64,000 bases of DNA from Leptospira sp. GIMC2001 (GTDB lineage Bacteria > Spirochaetota > Leptospiria > Leptospirales > Leptospiraceae): the NCBI RefSeq assembly GCF_028462125.1, contig NZ_CP115468.1:1212501-1276500 (forward strand). Reading direction: 5' to 3'. The position numbers and the translations under genes were made by a program. The notes beneath the pieces are model-generated. The model was not told the DNA's origin and did not search any database. It saw only the letters and a program-made list of their open reading frames with translations. Shown piece after piece: positions 18,151 to 26,039 of the stretch; within the stretch, counting starts at the first letter, position 1; each line of letters starts with the position of its first letter.

Positions 18151-18196
18151 TGGGGCAGAGTGGATTTAGAGAATTTACTGTAATGGGTGGTCCGCT

Positions 18197-19510
18197 ATGA
18201 ATCTCCAAATGTTGAGAAATCTAATTAGAATTTATTGGGCAATGGGGATTGTAATATTTATTGTTGTTTCCTTGTTTATAATGATTCCCATATTATTTGG
18301 TAATGAATGGAAAGGGATAGAATCAGATGGTTTTGGATATTATCTATATCTTCCACAAATTTTTATTTATAAAGATGTATTTGGTATGGAGATGTTTCAA
18401 CATTTTAATGAGTGGCAAGCGCTTGCAGCTAAGGGACGTTTAATTGAAATGGGAAATGGTAATTTCCTAAATAAATATCCCATAGGCACCGCAATACTGA
18501 TGTCCCCCTTCTTTTTTTTTGCAGATTTTTTGAATATATTTATTGGTCAAACTGATTATTTCATAGGAATTTATTCAGTTTCAGTATCTATGGGTACGGT
18601 TGTTTATCTTGTCTTAGGATTGTTATTGCTTTATCAAATTCTCCGAAAGTATTTTTCAATTTCTATTGTAAATTGGACAATCTTATCTATTTCACTTGGA
18701 TCAAATTTAATTTACTATGCTGTTCATGAGCCAGCCTTTAGTCACGTTTATTCCTTTTTTTTGTTTGCATACTTGCTTTATAAGATTGTAAATTTTAGGA
18801 TTCATTATTCCTATCGAGATTATTTTATAACGGGTGCTATTTTTGGATTAATTGTTGCAGTTAGACAAACCAATATTATTGTAGCTTTGTTATTTTTTCT
18901 TCCTTTGATCCATCTATATAAATTAAATTTTCTCCGAAGGTATATTCAGTTGAATTGGAAAGGACTACTTCTTATGGTCTTTGCTGCGATACTTTTGTTT
19001 ATTCCGCAATTAATATATTGGTATTTAATTACTGGTAAACCTATTTTTTTTAGCTATGTGGGTGAATCATTTAACTTTTTGAAGCCTGAAATCATTCAAG
19101 TTTTGTTTAGTGTAAGAAAAGGACTATTTTTTTGGAGTCCAATTTTAATTTTATCTTTCATTGGCTTTTATATAGCTTTGAAAATGAAATTTTATTCTGT
19201 TTATATGATTTTCCTAATTCTAATTGTGCAAACTTATTTGGTTTCTAGCTGGTGGGCCTGGTCTTTTGGCGATTCTTTTGGCCATAGAGCATTTACTGAG
19301 TTTTTAGTCTTTTTTTCCTTACCTTTGGGTTTAACTTATAATAAATTATGGAAATTTGGAAATAGGTTAAAATCACTTATAATTATTTTAGTTTTCATGT
19401 TCTCTTCTTTGAATTTATTCCATATGCATCAATATATGTATGGAAATATTTATAAAAATAGTCAAACATGGCATGCATATATAAAACTCTTTCTACCAAA
19501 AAGTATGTAG
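18197..19510 (+). CDS. multi-TM protein, probable GT-C-fold glycosyltransferase
   Basis: 437 residues with about 10-11 membrane segments. The first extracytoplasmic loop contains GIESDGFGYYLYLPQ, and a later loop has LNKYPIGTAILMSPFF; both match the layout of GT-C (PMT/ArnT-like) transferases, which use lipid-phosphate sugar donors. The acidic residue in loop 1 would be the catalytic base. Placement behind a polyprenyl-phosphate pentose synthase suggests it may use that lipid-linked sugar. This is an inference; sequence signatures alone are modest. It is markedly AT-rich, even for this window. Confidence 0.6.
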   Translation: MNLQMLRNLIRIYWAMGIVIFIVVSLFIMIPILFGNEWKGIESDGFGYYLYLPQIFIYKDVFGMEMFQHFNEWQALAAKGRLIEMGNGNFLNKYPIGTAILMSPFFFFADFLNIFIGQTDYFIGIYSVSVSMGTVVYLVLGLLLLYQILRKYFSISIVNWTILSISLGSNLIYYAVHEPAFSHVYSFFLFAYLLYKIVNFRIHYSYRDYFITGAIFGLIVAVRQTNIIVALLFFLPLIHLYKLNFLRRYIQLNWKGLLLMVFAAILLFIPQLIYWYLITGKPIFFSYVGESFNFLKPEIIQVLFSVRKGLFFWSPILILSFIGFYIALKMKFYSVYMIFLILIVQTYLVSSWWAWSFGDSFGHRAFTEFLVFFSLPLGLTYNKLWKFGNRLKSLIIILVFMFSSLNLFHMHQYMYGNIYKNSQTWHAYIKLFLPKSM

Positions 19511-19697
19511 GATACTCTCTGTTTTTTCCTAGTTAGTGGTCATGTTTCTAGGTAGAGTAAATTTTTTAGTCTTTGTGCTCATTGGATATTCGGCGGTACA
19601 AGGTGAATTAGTAGATAATAATACCAAGCTCTCTTCCAATTAATTTTCCTTGTCAAAGAGAATGGATTTGGAGTATTCATTATAAAGGGTGTATGGG

Positions 19698-20753
19698 ATG
19701 AAATTGAAAAAAATTTTGCAGATGAATTGGAAAAAACCTGAGCTTGGTCAATTGGATCTAGTTAAAGAAGAGAAGAAGTTGGCCGTGAATTTAGCTATGG
19801 AGAGAGCTGAGAGTCGATTGGAATCGATAGGTATTTTAACTTCCCATTTCAAAGGTGAAGATGCTCAGGTATTGGTAAGAGCTTTCTTGGGAGATTTACT
19901 CAATGCAGTTAAGATTTTTGAGAGCCAACTAGAAATCAAAAAAGAGGAGATTTTCAATTCATTGGAAGAACTTTCCAAGAATGTTACACCAGAATCTCAG
20001 GGTTTGATGGCAGAATTTGGTAAACACAAATTACTCATCGAGTTAAGTTTAAAGGAAAGTTTAAGTGATGAAAATATCGAAAAATTGGAGTTCGAATCCT
20101 ATACTTTATTCAGTAGTTTATCCGCTGCCTTTAAAAATTCAATTCAAAATGATCTCTTTACGGAAATGGATCATTTTAATAGAATTTCAAAAATTAAAAA
20201 AGAATTGGGCTGGGTTTTCTTAATTTTTTTTCTAATTGTGGGAATTTATACAATGTCTTTTATCCAAAGAAATTATTTGTATGAGATCGGAAATCAAGAA
20301 ATTCAGCTTTTTTTTGTTACACAAAAGTTTCCTGATTATCAAGAGGATAAATCTGTTTATAACAAGTTAGATATCTCAGAAAAAGGGAAATGGGTTGATT
20401 TGAGTTTTAAACTGCACGAAACTCAAGATGCACTGACGGGGGTTCGTTTGGATATTTCCAACGAACCTAATGTGAAAGTACAATTGGATTATTTAAAATA
20501 CTTGGATCAAAGAGGAAAAGTTCTTTGGGAAAGAAATTTTGAAATCCAGGATAATTTTCTTCCAGCTGACTACGATAAACTTTCTGGCTTAAATGAGGTC
20601 AAGCCTGGAAAGATTAAACCTGGTGAATCGCTTGAGATGATAACCATGGGATTCGATCCATATTTTTCTGTTACGAGTCCTTCGATTGATGGTGTGACAG
20701 AAGTTGTGGTTCGGTATCGATTCATAGACGAAAGAAAAAAATTCGAGGATTGA
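19698..20753 (+). CDS. single-TM protein of unknown function, paralogue B
   Basis: Paralogue of the gene at 15690: charged helical N-terminal region with AESRLESIGIL, the box NDLFTEMDHFNR, one membrane segment near residues 173-193 (ELGWVFLIFFLIVGIYTMSF), then a soluble C-terminal domain with LKYLDQRGKVLWERNFE and GFDPYFSV, ending DERKKFED. ATG 19698 is chosen over the GTG at 19689, since AAAGGG sits 8 nt upstream of it. Like its sister it is followed by a UbiA-type gene, but here that gene is a wreck. Function is unknown. Confidence 0.7.
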   Translation: MKLKKILQMNWKKPELGQLDLVKEEKKLAVNLAMERAESRLESIGILTSHFKGEDAQVLVRAFLGDLLNAVKIFESQLEIKKEEIFNSLEELSKNVTPESQGLMAEFGKHKLLIELSLKESLSDENIEKLEFESYTLFSSLSAAFKNSIQNDLFTEMDHFNRISKIKKELGWVFLIFFLIVGIYTMSFIQRNYLYEIGNQEIQLFFVTQKFPDYQEDKSVYNKLDISEKGKWVDLSFKLHETQDALTGVRLDISNEPNVKVQLDYLKYLDQRGKVLWERNFEIQDNFLPADYDKLSGLNEVKPGKIKPGESLEMITMGFDPYFSVTSPSIDGVTEVVVRYRFIDERKKFED

Positions 20754-20767
20754 GATTCTGAAATCCA

Positions 20768-21041
20768 CTCTGTTCTTGTTTTTTTCTTTTCTTGATAACG
20801 ATGTTTTGTAAATACATGATCAATGATTACTTAGCTCGAGATGACGATGCTCAGTATACAATAAAAAAATCTAGACCACTTGGCTTCTATCAAGGAGAAT
20901 TAATAAATTGGCCAACTTAATTCCTATTGTAGTCTATGCAATTTTTAGTAATTTTTACTTCACCTATACAAAAACTATGGGTTATAATAAGACCAAGCCA
21001 ATTCTAAAAGATCGGTTCGTTTTATCCTTAGGATTTTTCTA
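20768..21041 (+). pseudogene. remnant of a second UbiA-type prenyltransferase gene
   Basis: Two pieces of the gene at 16705 survive side by side in different frames. Piece 1 (about 20780-20904) reads FFLFLITMFCKYMINDYL, then SRPLGFYQGEL, matching FFLFSITASCQYVINDYL and HRPLASGEL of the intact enzyme. Piece 2 (about 20905-21041) reads IPIVVYAIFSNFYF, then NKTKPILKDR, matching VPIVVYAIFRSLYI and NPTKAILTDR. About 150 codons between them are deleted, as is the 5' end, and the reading frame is broken. The Asp-rich motif survives but the second catalytic half is gone. Confidence 0.85.
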
Positions 21042-22322
21042 ATGGCACAAACTGGATTTGATTTCTTTTTTTCCAAGAAAAACCTAACTAAGTGGCGAAA
21101 TGAATTAAGAAATTCACTCGAAAATGAAATAAGTGATCTAATTGGACGATTTCCTCTTTCATTACAAAAACCAATACAAGGAAACTTTCGTGCTTTGTTA
21201 GCCCTGGAAAAGACTGCTTCTCTAGAACAGTTTGCCATTTTACTGAATGAATATTTCTATTTTAGTGATCTCAATACCTATATCCAAACATCAATTCAAT
21301 CTATTCCTAAAGACAAGAAGAACACACCAATAACTGACATTCATGTTGAGTTAATCGAGACATTGAAGGCAGATTTCGGAGAGGAAGATTTCCGATTTCT
21401 TGAATGGGAGAGGATGAAACCAGGATCGAGAGAATGGATAGGATATTTTCAGGGAATCGCTAAATACAATCTGGATCAAGCTAAGAATTTTAAAAGAAAT
21501 CTGACCTCAAAAGATTCAAGGATGGAAGAGATTACTTCTTGGAAATTGTACAAGCATAGAATCAAGTCTCCGCAAGTGACGGGCTCCCTTGAAGGCAAGT
21601 CAAATGTTTTTGTGATTCATAAGACACCGGTCAAGTTGTACAATCAATTGAGCTTAGCTCGGAGAAATCTTTCGCGGATTTGGAATGAAGGATTCGAAAT
21701 ATTTAATATTCTAACTGAACAGATACAAATCGTTCGCTCTAAAGGATTGGTTAGTTATAGTCATTTTAATGAACAAGGAATTAGTTATATCAATCTATGG
21801 GAGAGAAATTACTTAGATACAATTGATGATCTATTCCACGAGAATGCTCATCATCATCTAAATCTAATTCTCAAGAAAATGAAGATATTTCGCAAAATGA
21901 ATGAAGATGAAATTTACTATTCTCCGTGGAGAAAATCACTTCGATCCATTCGCGCGATTCTACATGCCTGTTTTACTTTTACCTGGGGGGCTATGCTATT
22001 CGAACAGGTAGTGAAATTACCGAATCATGCGGAAGTAAATTTGAAACCGGAAGATATCAATCGAGCAAAATTGCGATTCGTTGAAGAAGTGATAAACAAT
22101 CGTTTCTCACTTCTTGATCTTAAGGAATATATGGATAATGAAGGTTTTACACCAAAAGGCAATCTTCTTATTTCAACTTTAAATGAAATCAATCTAAGAC
22201 AAAATCGAATTAAGAATGAAATCATTAAATCTTTCCCAACGAAACTAAAGGCAAATATGCAGAAATTTGAGGATGATTTGTTTTCTAAAAGATTAGAATT
22301 CCGTCGAAATTTTAGAGAATAA
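21042..22322 (+). CDS. HEXXH-motif domain protein, possible peptide-modifying iron enzyme
   Basis: A soluble 426-residue protein with HENAH at 266-270 inside LFHENAHHHLNLIL, followed by YYSPWRKSLRSIR (292-304) and AILHACFTF. This HExxH plus PWR...H layout resembles the HEXXH-motif domain family (TIGR04267-like), some members of which are reported as iron/alpha-ketoglutarate peptide hydroxylases; ordinary zinc protease is the alternative. There is no signal peptide, so it is cytosolic. The ATG falls exactly at the end of the ruined UbiA gene. The next gene follows 18 nt downstream and is a likely partner. No obvious short precursor peptide was seen nearby. Confidence 0.6.
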   Translation: MAQTGFDFFFSKKNLTKWRNELRNSLENEISDLIGRFPLSLQKPIQGNFRALLALEKTASLEQFAILLNEYFYFSDLNTYIQTSIQSIPKDKKNTPITDIHVELIETLKADFGEEDFRFLEWERMKPGSREWIGYFQGIAKYNLDQAKNFKRNLTSKDSRMEEITSWKLYKHRIKSPQVTGSLEGKSNVFVIHKTPVKLYNQLSLARRNLSRIWNEGFEIFNILTEQIQIVRSKGLVSYSHFNEQGISYINLWERNYLDTIDDLFHENAHHHLNLILKKMKIFRKMNEDEIYYSPWRKSLRSIRAILHACFTFTWGAMLFEQVVKLPNHAEVNLKPEDINRAKLRFVEEVINNRFSLLDLKEYMDNEGFTPKGNLLISTLNEINLRQNRIKNEIIKSFPTKLKANMQKFEDDLFSKRLEFRRNFRE

Positions 22323-22340
22323 TTTCCGATATTAAAAGAG

Positions 22341-23111
22341 ATGGATCCGTCTTTTAAACCGAAACCACTTCTGAATAAATCTGAGTTACGTCAGATTAAG
22401 AAATCTAGGACTAAGGTTGAAGGCAAAAAAGTAGTAACGGATGATGTCAGAAAATTAAAAAGCCTAAAAGTAACACCAGAACTCAGCGCCGATGAAGAGA
22501 TCAACTATTATAAAGAGCCGATCTGGATTGAGTATTATATTCCGAAGGAATCGCGATTTGCATATGAGACGAAGTTTTTATACGTTTACTTAGTTGATCC
22601 ACCTGAGAGAGAAGATGGTTTCGATCGTTACCTAAAATTGTATAAAGAACGCGGTGAATTTTTTGACATCTATGATTTTATCAAAGAATATCCAAAAAAT
22701 GAAAGTTTGGTTATGCAATCTTATCATGATAGAATGACTATGTTCGAGACTATTCATAATTCAGTGGAGGTTTATAGAAACAATCAAGATCCACTTGAAC
22801 TCAAAAATGCTTGTTATGTAACAGAGGCTTTGATGAAATTTGAGCCGACGCTTGCTTCTGTAAAATTATTTCCTGACTTTCTTATCTATAATTTAAATTG
22901 GCTTATTCGTGAGCTCAATAAAAATCATATCAACTTTTCTTTGGAAGATACAACGATATCAGTTCTTATAAAAAGAAGAAATGAGTATTGGGAAAATTCG
23001 AAAATAATGGAAGACGAGGATTTTGAGTTGCTTGCCGCACTATTCTATGAACAGGCATTCCCTCATCGTGGAGCAGAAGAGCTTCAACCGGATGATTTCC
23101 TAATGGAATAA
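22341..23111 (+). CDS. unknown soluble protein encoded with the HEXXH protein
   Basis: 256 residues, charged, with no signal peptide or membrane segment. The N-terminal 45 residues are Lys-rich and probably disordered ([18 protein letters not shown]); the rest looks helical with many aromatics ([21 protein letters not shown]) and an acidic C-terminus ([11 protein letters not shown]). I recognise no family. The 18-nt spacing to the HEXXH gene suggests a shared transcript and function. Its 3' end overlaps the convergent gene by 12 nt. Confidence 0.65.
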   Translation: MDPSFKPKPLLNKSELRQIKKSRTKVEGKKVVTDDVRKLKSLKVTPELSADEEINYYKEPIWIEYYIPKESRFAYETKFLYVYLVDPPEREDGFDRYLKLYKERGEFFDIYDFIKEYPKNESLVMQSYHDRMTMFETIHNSVEVYRNNQDPLELKNACYVTEALMKFEPTLASVKLFPDFLIYNLNWLIRELNKNHINFSLEDTTISVLIKRRNEYWENSKIMEDEDFELLAALFYEQAFPHRGAEELQPDDFLME

Positions 23112-24032
23112 ATTTGGATCACTTAACCATTGCAAGGAATTTTGAAGTTGGGATAATTCATTTTCATTAGGCGATGTTGAAATTTCTGAATTTTGTATTT
23201 CGATTTTTTCTAAATATCCGCGAATCGGTCTATCCCAATAAAAATAAGATATTTGATTTGTTTTCCAATCTTTTTTCGGTTTAGAGATAAAGCTATAGAT
23301 TAGATTTTGAATTAGATGCGGTCTAGATAGACTATGGAAGGAAAATTTGGAAATGCCGTATTTTAGTTCATTGGCAATCCCGGGTTTTTGAAAGTCTTTG
23401 ATGCCGAGTATGGGCGGAAGTATTCCGATTCTTGATCGTACTTTTTCTAGATTCGTATAGAAATTTTTATCATTTTCTAGAAAATAGTCCCAATCCAAGA
23501 TAATACAGTCTGGTTTTTCTTGTAAAATATTCTGTGCTAGATGTTCGGCAGCTAACGGAACTAATACGCGAAGTCCGTATGTAACTAGTATTGACTTGAT
23601 CAATCTATCCAAATTGGAGTCACCAGTAAACACCCAAAAAAGCAAGGATCGATTGTAAGTATTCAGAATTTCCAATGGGAGCAGGTTTAATCCAAGGGAT
23701 ATATCCCAATACCGAGCAATTCCATTTTTAACAAATAAATTTTTCTCATCTTGACTTGCCTTTCCAGCGACTATGAATTCAAGACTCCAGTCAAAAATTT
23801 CTTGAATTCGAAGAATATTGGGATTTATAAAAAGGAAAAATTTATCAGGATCATTCTCGGATAAACTTGGAATTTCTGAATTAGAAAGAACGGAATCGAT
23901 TTTGAAACCTTTCCATTCCATATATGCTTTGAGAAACTTTAGTTCTGTTGGATTGAGATTCCAAGAGATAACTGCATCCAATTGTTTATGCTTCTTCTCC
24001 ACAATAGCATTATTTTTCTTGACCCCTCCCAA
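23100..24032 (-). CDS. receiver-like regulatory protein, unknown
   Basis: 310 residues, soluble. The centre (about 130-245) resembles a response-regulator receiver: a buried strand with [12 protein letters not shown] where the phospho-acceptor Asp would sit, then [10 protein letters not shown] and a late Lys/Ser strand. The N-terminal third (FFLFINPNI) looks like a second, degraded receiver. There is no output domain. No kinase is adjacent. It may be a phosphorylation-independent adaptor, or the likeness may be superficial. Its 5' end lies 27 bp from the divergent phaR-like gene, and its 3' end overlaps its convergent neighbour. Confidence 0.5.
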   Translation of the reverse strand: MGGVKKNNAIVEKKHKQLDAVISWNLNPTELKFLKAYMEWKGFKIDSVLSNSEIPSLSENDPDKFFLFINPNILRIQEIFDWSLEFIVAGKASQDEKNLFVKNGIARYWDISLGLNLLPLEILNTYNRSLLFWVFTGDSNLDRLIKSILVTYGLRVLVPLAAEHLAQNILQEKPDCIILDWDYFLENDKNFYTNLEKVRSRIGILPPILGIKDFQKPGIANELKYGISKFSFHSLSRPHLIQNLIYSFISKPKKDWKTNQISYFYWDRPIRGYLEKIEIQNSEISTSPNENELSQLQNSLQWLSDPNLFH

Positions 24033-24058
24033 GTTAAGAAGAATACTAATAAGTAGGA

Positions 24059-24619
24059 ATGAAAGTCCTCAAACGATATGCAAATAGACGGCTCTACGAT
24101 CCAGAGACCAGTAAGACAATCACCTTAGAGGATGTTGCGGCAATGATTCTTGATGGAAAAGAAATCCGAGTAGTGGATAATCTTTCCGGCAATGATATCA
24201 CACCGAAAATCCTTGGGCAGACATTTCTGAAAGTTTCGCTAGGGCAGAGGAATGAGGATTTCAGTAATTTTATGCTGACAGCTCTCATTCGTGAAACGGG
24301 TAAAGATATTTCTGCTCTTTTTGAACGATTGGTAATGGGTGGTATTGGAGCTGGTTATCTCAACCGGGAAAGGATAGACAAAATTATCCAAAGTATGGTT
24401 GAACTAGGGAATCTAAAAGAAAATGATATCGGATCGTATCGTGACGATTTGTTCCGCAACCTTGCTGTTCGCGCAAGTGAGAAGAAAGACCAAGTTCTGC
24501 GAGATCTGGAGAAATTGAGTGAATCCCTCAATGAATCTTCCGAGACAACAAGCATCAATGAGATTTCCGACCGAATTCGAGAAGTTGCAGAAAGGCTAAA
24601 AGAATCAAAGGGAAGCTAA
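24059..24619 (+). CDS. phaR: PhaR-type polyhydroxyalkanoate synthesis regulator
   Basis: The N-terminal 60 residues match the PHB/PHA accumulation regulator DNA-binding domain ([20 protein letters not shown], then DNLSGNDIT). The C-terminal half is long helix and coiled coil (about 135-186). PhaR represses phasin and its own gene and is released by PHA granules; in organisms without PHA its role is unclear. A phasin-like gene lies at 2751, but no PHA synthase is in the window. ATG 24059 is the natural start. Confidence 0.88.
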   Translation: MKVLKRYANRRLYDPETSKTITLEDVAAMILDGKEIRVVDNLSGNDITPKILGQTFLKVSLGQRNEDFSNFMLTALIRETGKDISALFERLVMGGIGAGYLNRERIDKIIQSMVELGNLKENDIGSYRDDLFRNLAVRASEKKDQVLRDLEKLSESLNESSETTSINEISDRIREVAERLKESKGS

Positions 24620-24664
24620 AGGGCGAATTTAATAAAACCGATAATACAAAAGAGGGAATTCCAG

Positions 24665-25585
24665 ATGAAACTATACATATCGATTGCTGCATTTTTGATC
24701 CTAACTATTTCCATTCATTCGATAGAAGAAGGATTTTATGTTCCGGAGCCCAATCTTGAAATCTATGAAAAATTAACAAGACAGCTTCTCTATGGAGAAC
24801 CAGAGCAAGCTGCCAATGCTGCTGAAGAATTGATGTTCTTCAATTCAAGAAGATCTGTCCGAACTCTTGTAAATGCTCTCAAAGGACCAGATAATTTTCC
24901 CGATAGTCCAAGCAATACGAACTTAGTCAAATTCCACTCTGCGAGAGCTTTAGGCTATCTAGGAAGTCCCTATGCGGCAAAACCTCTGATAGAGGAATTT
25001 ACAAAAGTCCAAGACAAAATTGAAGAAATCAAATTTAACGAAAAACGCAAATTTGGTTTTGTTGCAATGGGTGACTCTGTAAACAGTCCATATTTCTTTT
25101 ATAAAAATGATTATACCGTAACTCTTGCTGCAGGTGAAATGCTTCGCGCCTTAGGACGGTTAGAGTATACTGTTGAAGCTGAGAATACTCTAAAAGACGC
25201 CCTCAAACACAAAAACGCCTACGTTCGAGCATCTGCAGCTGATGGAATTCGCTTAATGGAACGAGTTGAGAACTTAGGGCCACTCAAAGAGGTGATTGGC
25301 TCCGAAACAGAAGACTATGCTAAGGCATCCATTTTGGGTGCAATTTGTACGCTAGAGCGTGGTGCAACCGAATCCTTCAAGCAACTAACAGAGATGTTAT
25401 CGAGTGATTATCCTGGTGCTAGAATGAAAGCTTCTCACTATCTGGGAGAGATTAATCTTCGTCTTGCAGAAGTTCCTCTAACCAAAGCATTGGAAATCGA
25501 AGACAATCAGATTGTTTACAGTCAAATGAAAAAAGACTTAAAGAGAATAATGGCATTCAAGATGCCAGCATCTGTCGAAGAGTAG
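24665..25585 (+). CDS. exported HEAT-repeat protein
   Basis: N-terminal signal peptide (about 1-19, ending SIHS), then a helical solenoid of HEAT-like repeats: AARTLV-type units such as SVRTLVNALKG, SARALGYLGSPYAAKPLIEE, ALKHKNAYVRASAADGIRLM and GARMKASHYLGEI. HEAT solenoids bind other proteins. It probably acts in the periplasm. It follows phaR by 45 nt on the same strand; whether they share a promoter is not evident. Confidence 0.75.
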   Translation: MKLYISIAAFLILTISIHSIEEGFYVPEPNLEIYEKLTRQLLYGEPEQAANAAEELMFFNSRRSVRTLVNALKGPDNFPDSPSNTNLVKFHSARALGYLGSPYAAKPLIEEFTKVQDKIEEIKFNEKRKFGFVAMGDSVNSPYFFYKNDYTVTLAAGEMLRALGRLEYTVEAENTLKDALKHKNAYVRASAADGIRLMERVENLGPLKEVIGSETEDYAKASILGAICTLERGATESFKQLTEMLSSDYPGARMKASHYLGEINLRLAEVPLTKALEIEDNQIVYSQMKKDLKRIMAFKMPASVEE

Positions 25586-25590
25586 TTCTC

Positions 25591-25983
25591 TTAAGGGTTT
25601 TCTTCTACCCAATTTGCGTGGATGGTATCAAAGAACTCTTTGACTTCGATGATTTTCCCATCCACAAATCTAAATAAAAAATGATAATGATTGTTGTATT
25701 TTTTGCCATTTGCTTTTCTGAGCCCGTGGGATTCTGCGATAACACTCACTCGATCTTCTTCAGCAGTCATTTCATGAATTGTGAATACAAAGTTTTCAAA
25801 ACTACGAGCAAGTCCCTTCAAACCTAAGCTAATCTTTCTCTTATCATATTTTCCCGACACATTGGCAGTACCCATGATTATCCATTGGAGATCCTCATGG
25901 AAAAGATCAAATGCGGGATTGTATTCTTTGTTGTTTATCCACTGGAAGAAGGATCGGGTTTTGTCTTTGAGTTCTGTTTGCAT
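25591..25983 (-). CDS. SnoaL-like / NTF2-fold protein
   Basis: 130 residues with the NTF2/SnoaL cone-fold pattern: N-terminal helix with FFQWINNKEYNPAFDLFHEDLQW, a central VSG...GLKGLARSF segment, and the closing strands HYHFLFRFVDGKIIEVKEFFDT. Members bind or isomerise small hydrophobic molecules; no substrate can be named. AGGAGC lies 11 nt upstream of the ATG. A strong palindrome 26 nt upstream of the start codon may be its operator. Confidence 0.75.
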   Translation of the reverse strand: MQTELKDKTRSFFQWINNKEYNPAFDLFHEDLQWIIMGTANVSGKYDKRKISLGLKGLARSFENFVFTIHEMTAEEDRVSVIAESHGLRKANGKKYNNHYHFLFRFVDGKIIEVKEFFDTIHANWVEENP

Positions 25984-26009
25984 AAAAATTTGCTCCTATG
26001 CCTATCAAG

Positions 26010-26039
26010 TAATTAATGGACAGATCTGTCTATTAATTA
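26010..26039. promoter_or_regulatory. 30-bp near-perfect palindrome, candidate operator
   Basis: Two 15-nt arms around the perfect core GACAGATCTGTC (26019-26030) pair with a single G-T exception, flanked by TAATTAAT/ATTAATTA. It lies upstream of the SnoaL-like gene and overlaps the dnaE stop. Its shape fits a dimeric (for example TetR-type) regulator; a hairpin at the dnaE 3' end is the alternative, but no T-run follows. Confidence 0.5.

Noticed and set aside
19542..19643. 33-codon plus-strand frame (MFLGRVNFLVFVLIGYSAVQ...) between the GT-C-like gene and paralogue B
   Set aside because: It looks a little like a signal peptide, but has no good ribosome site and no further domain. It may be a remnant of something lost in the duplication; not supported as a gene.
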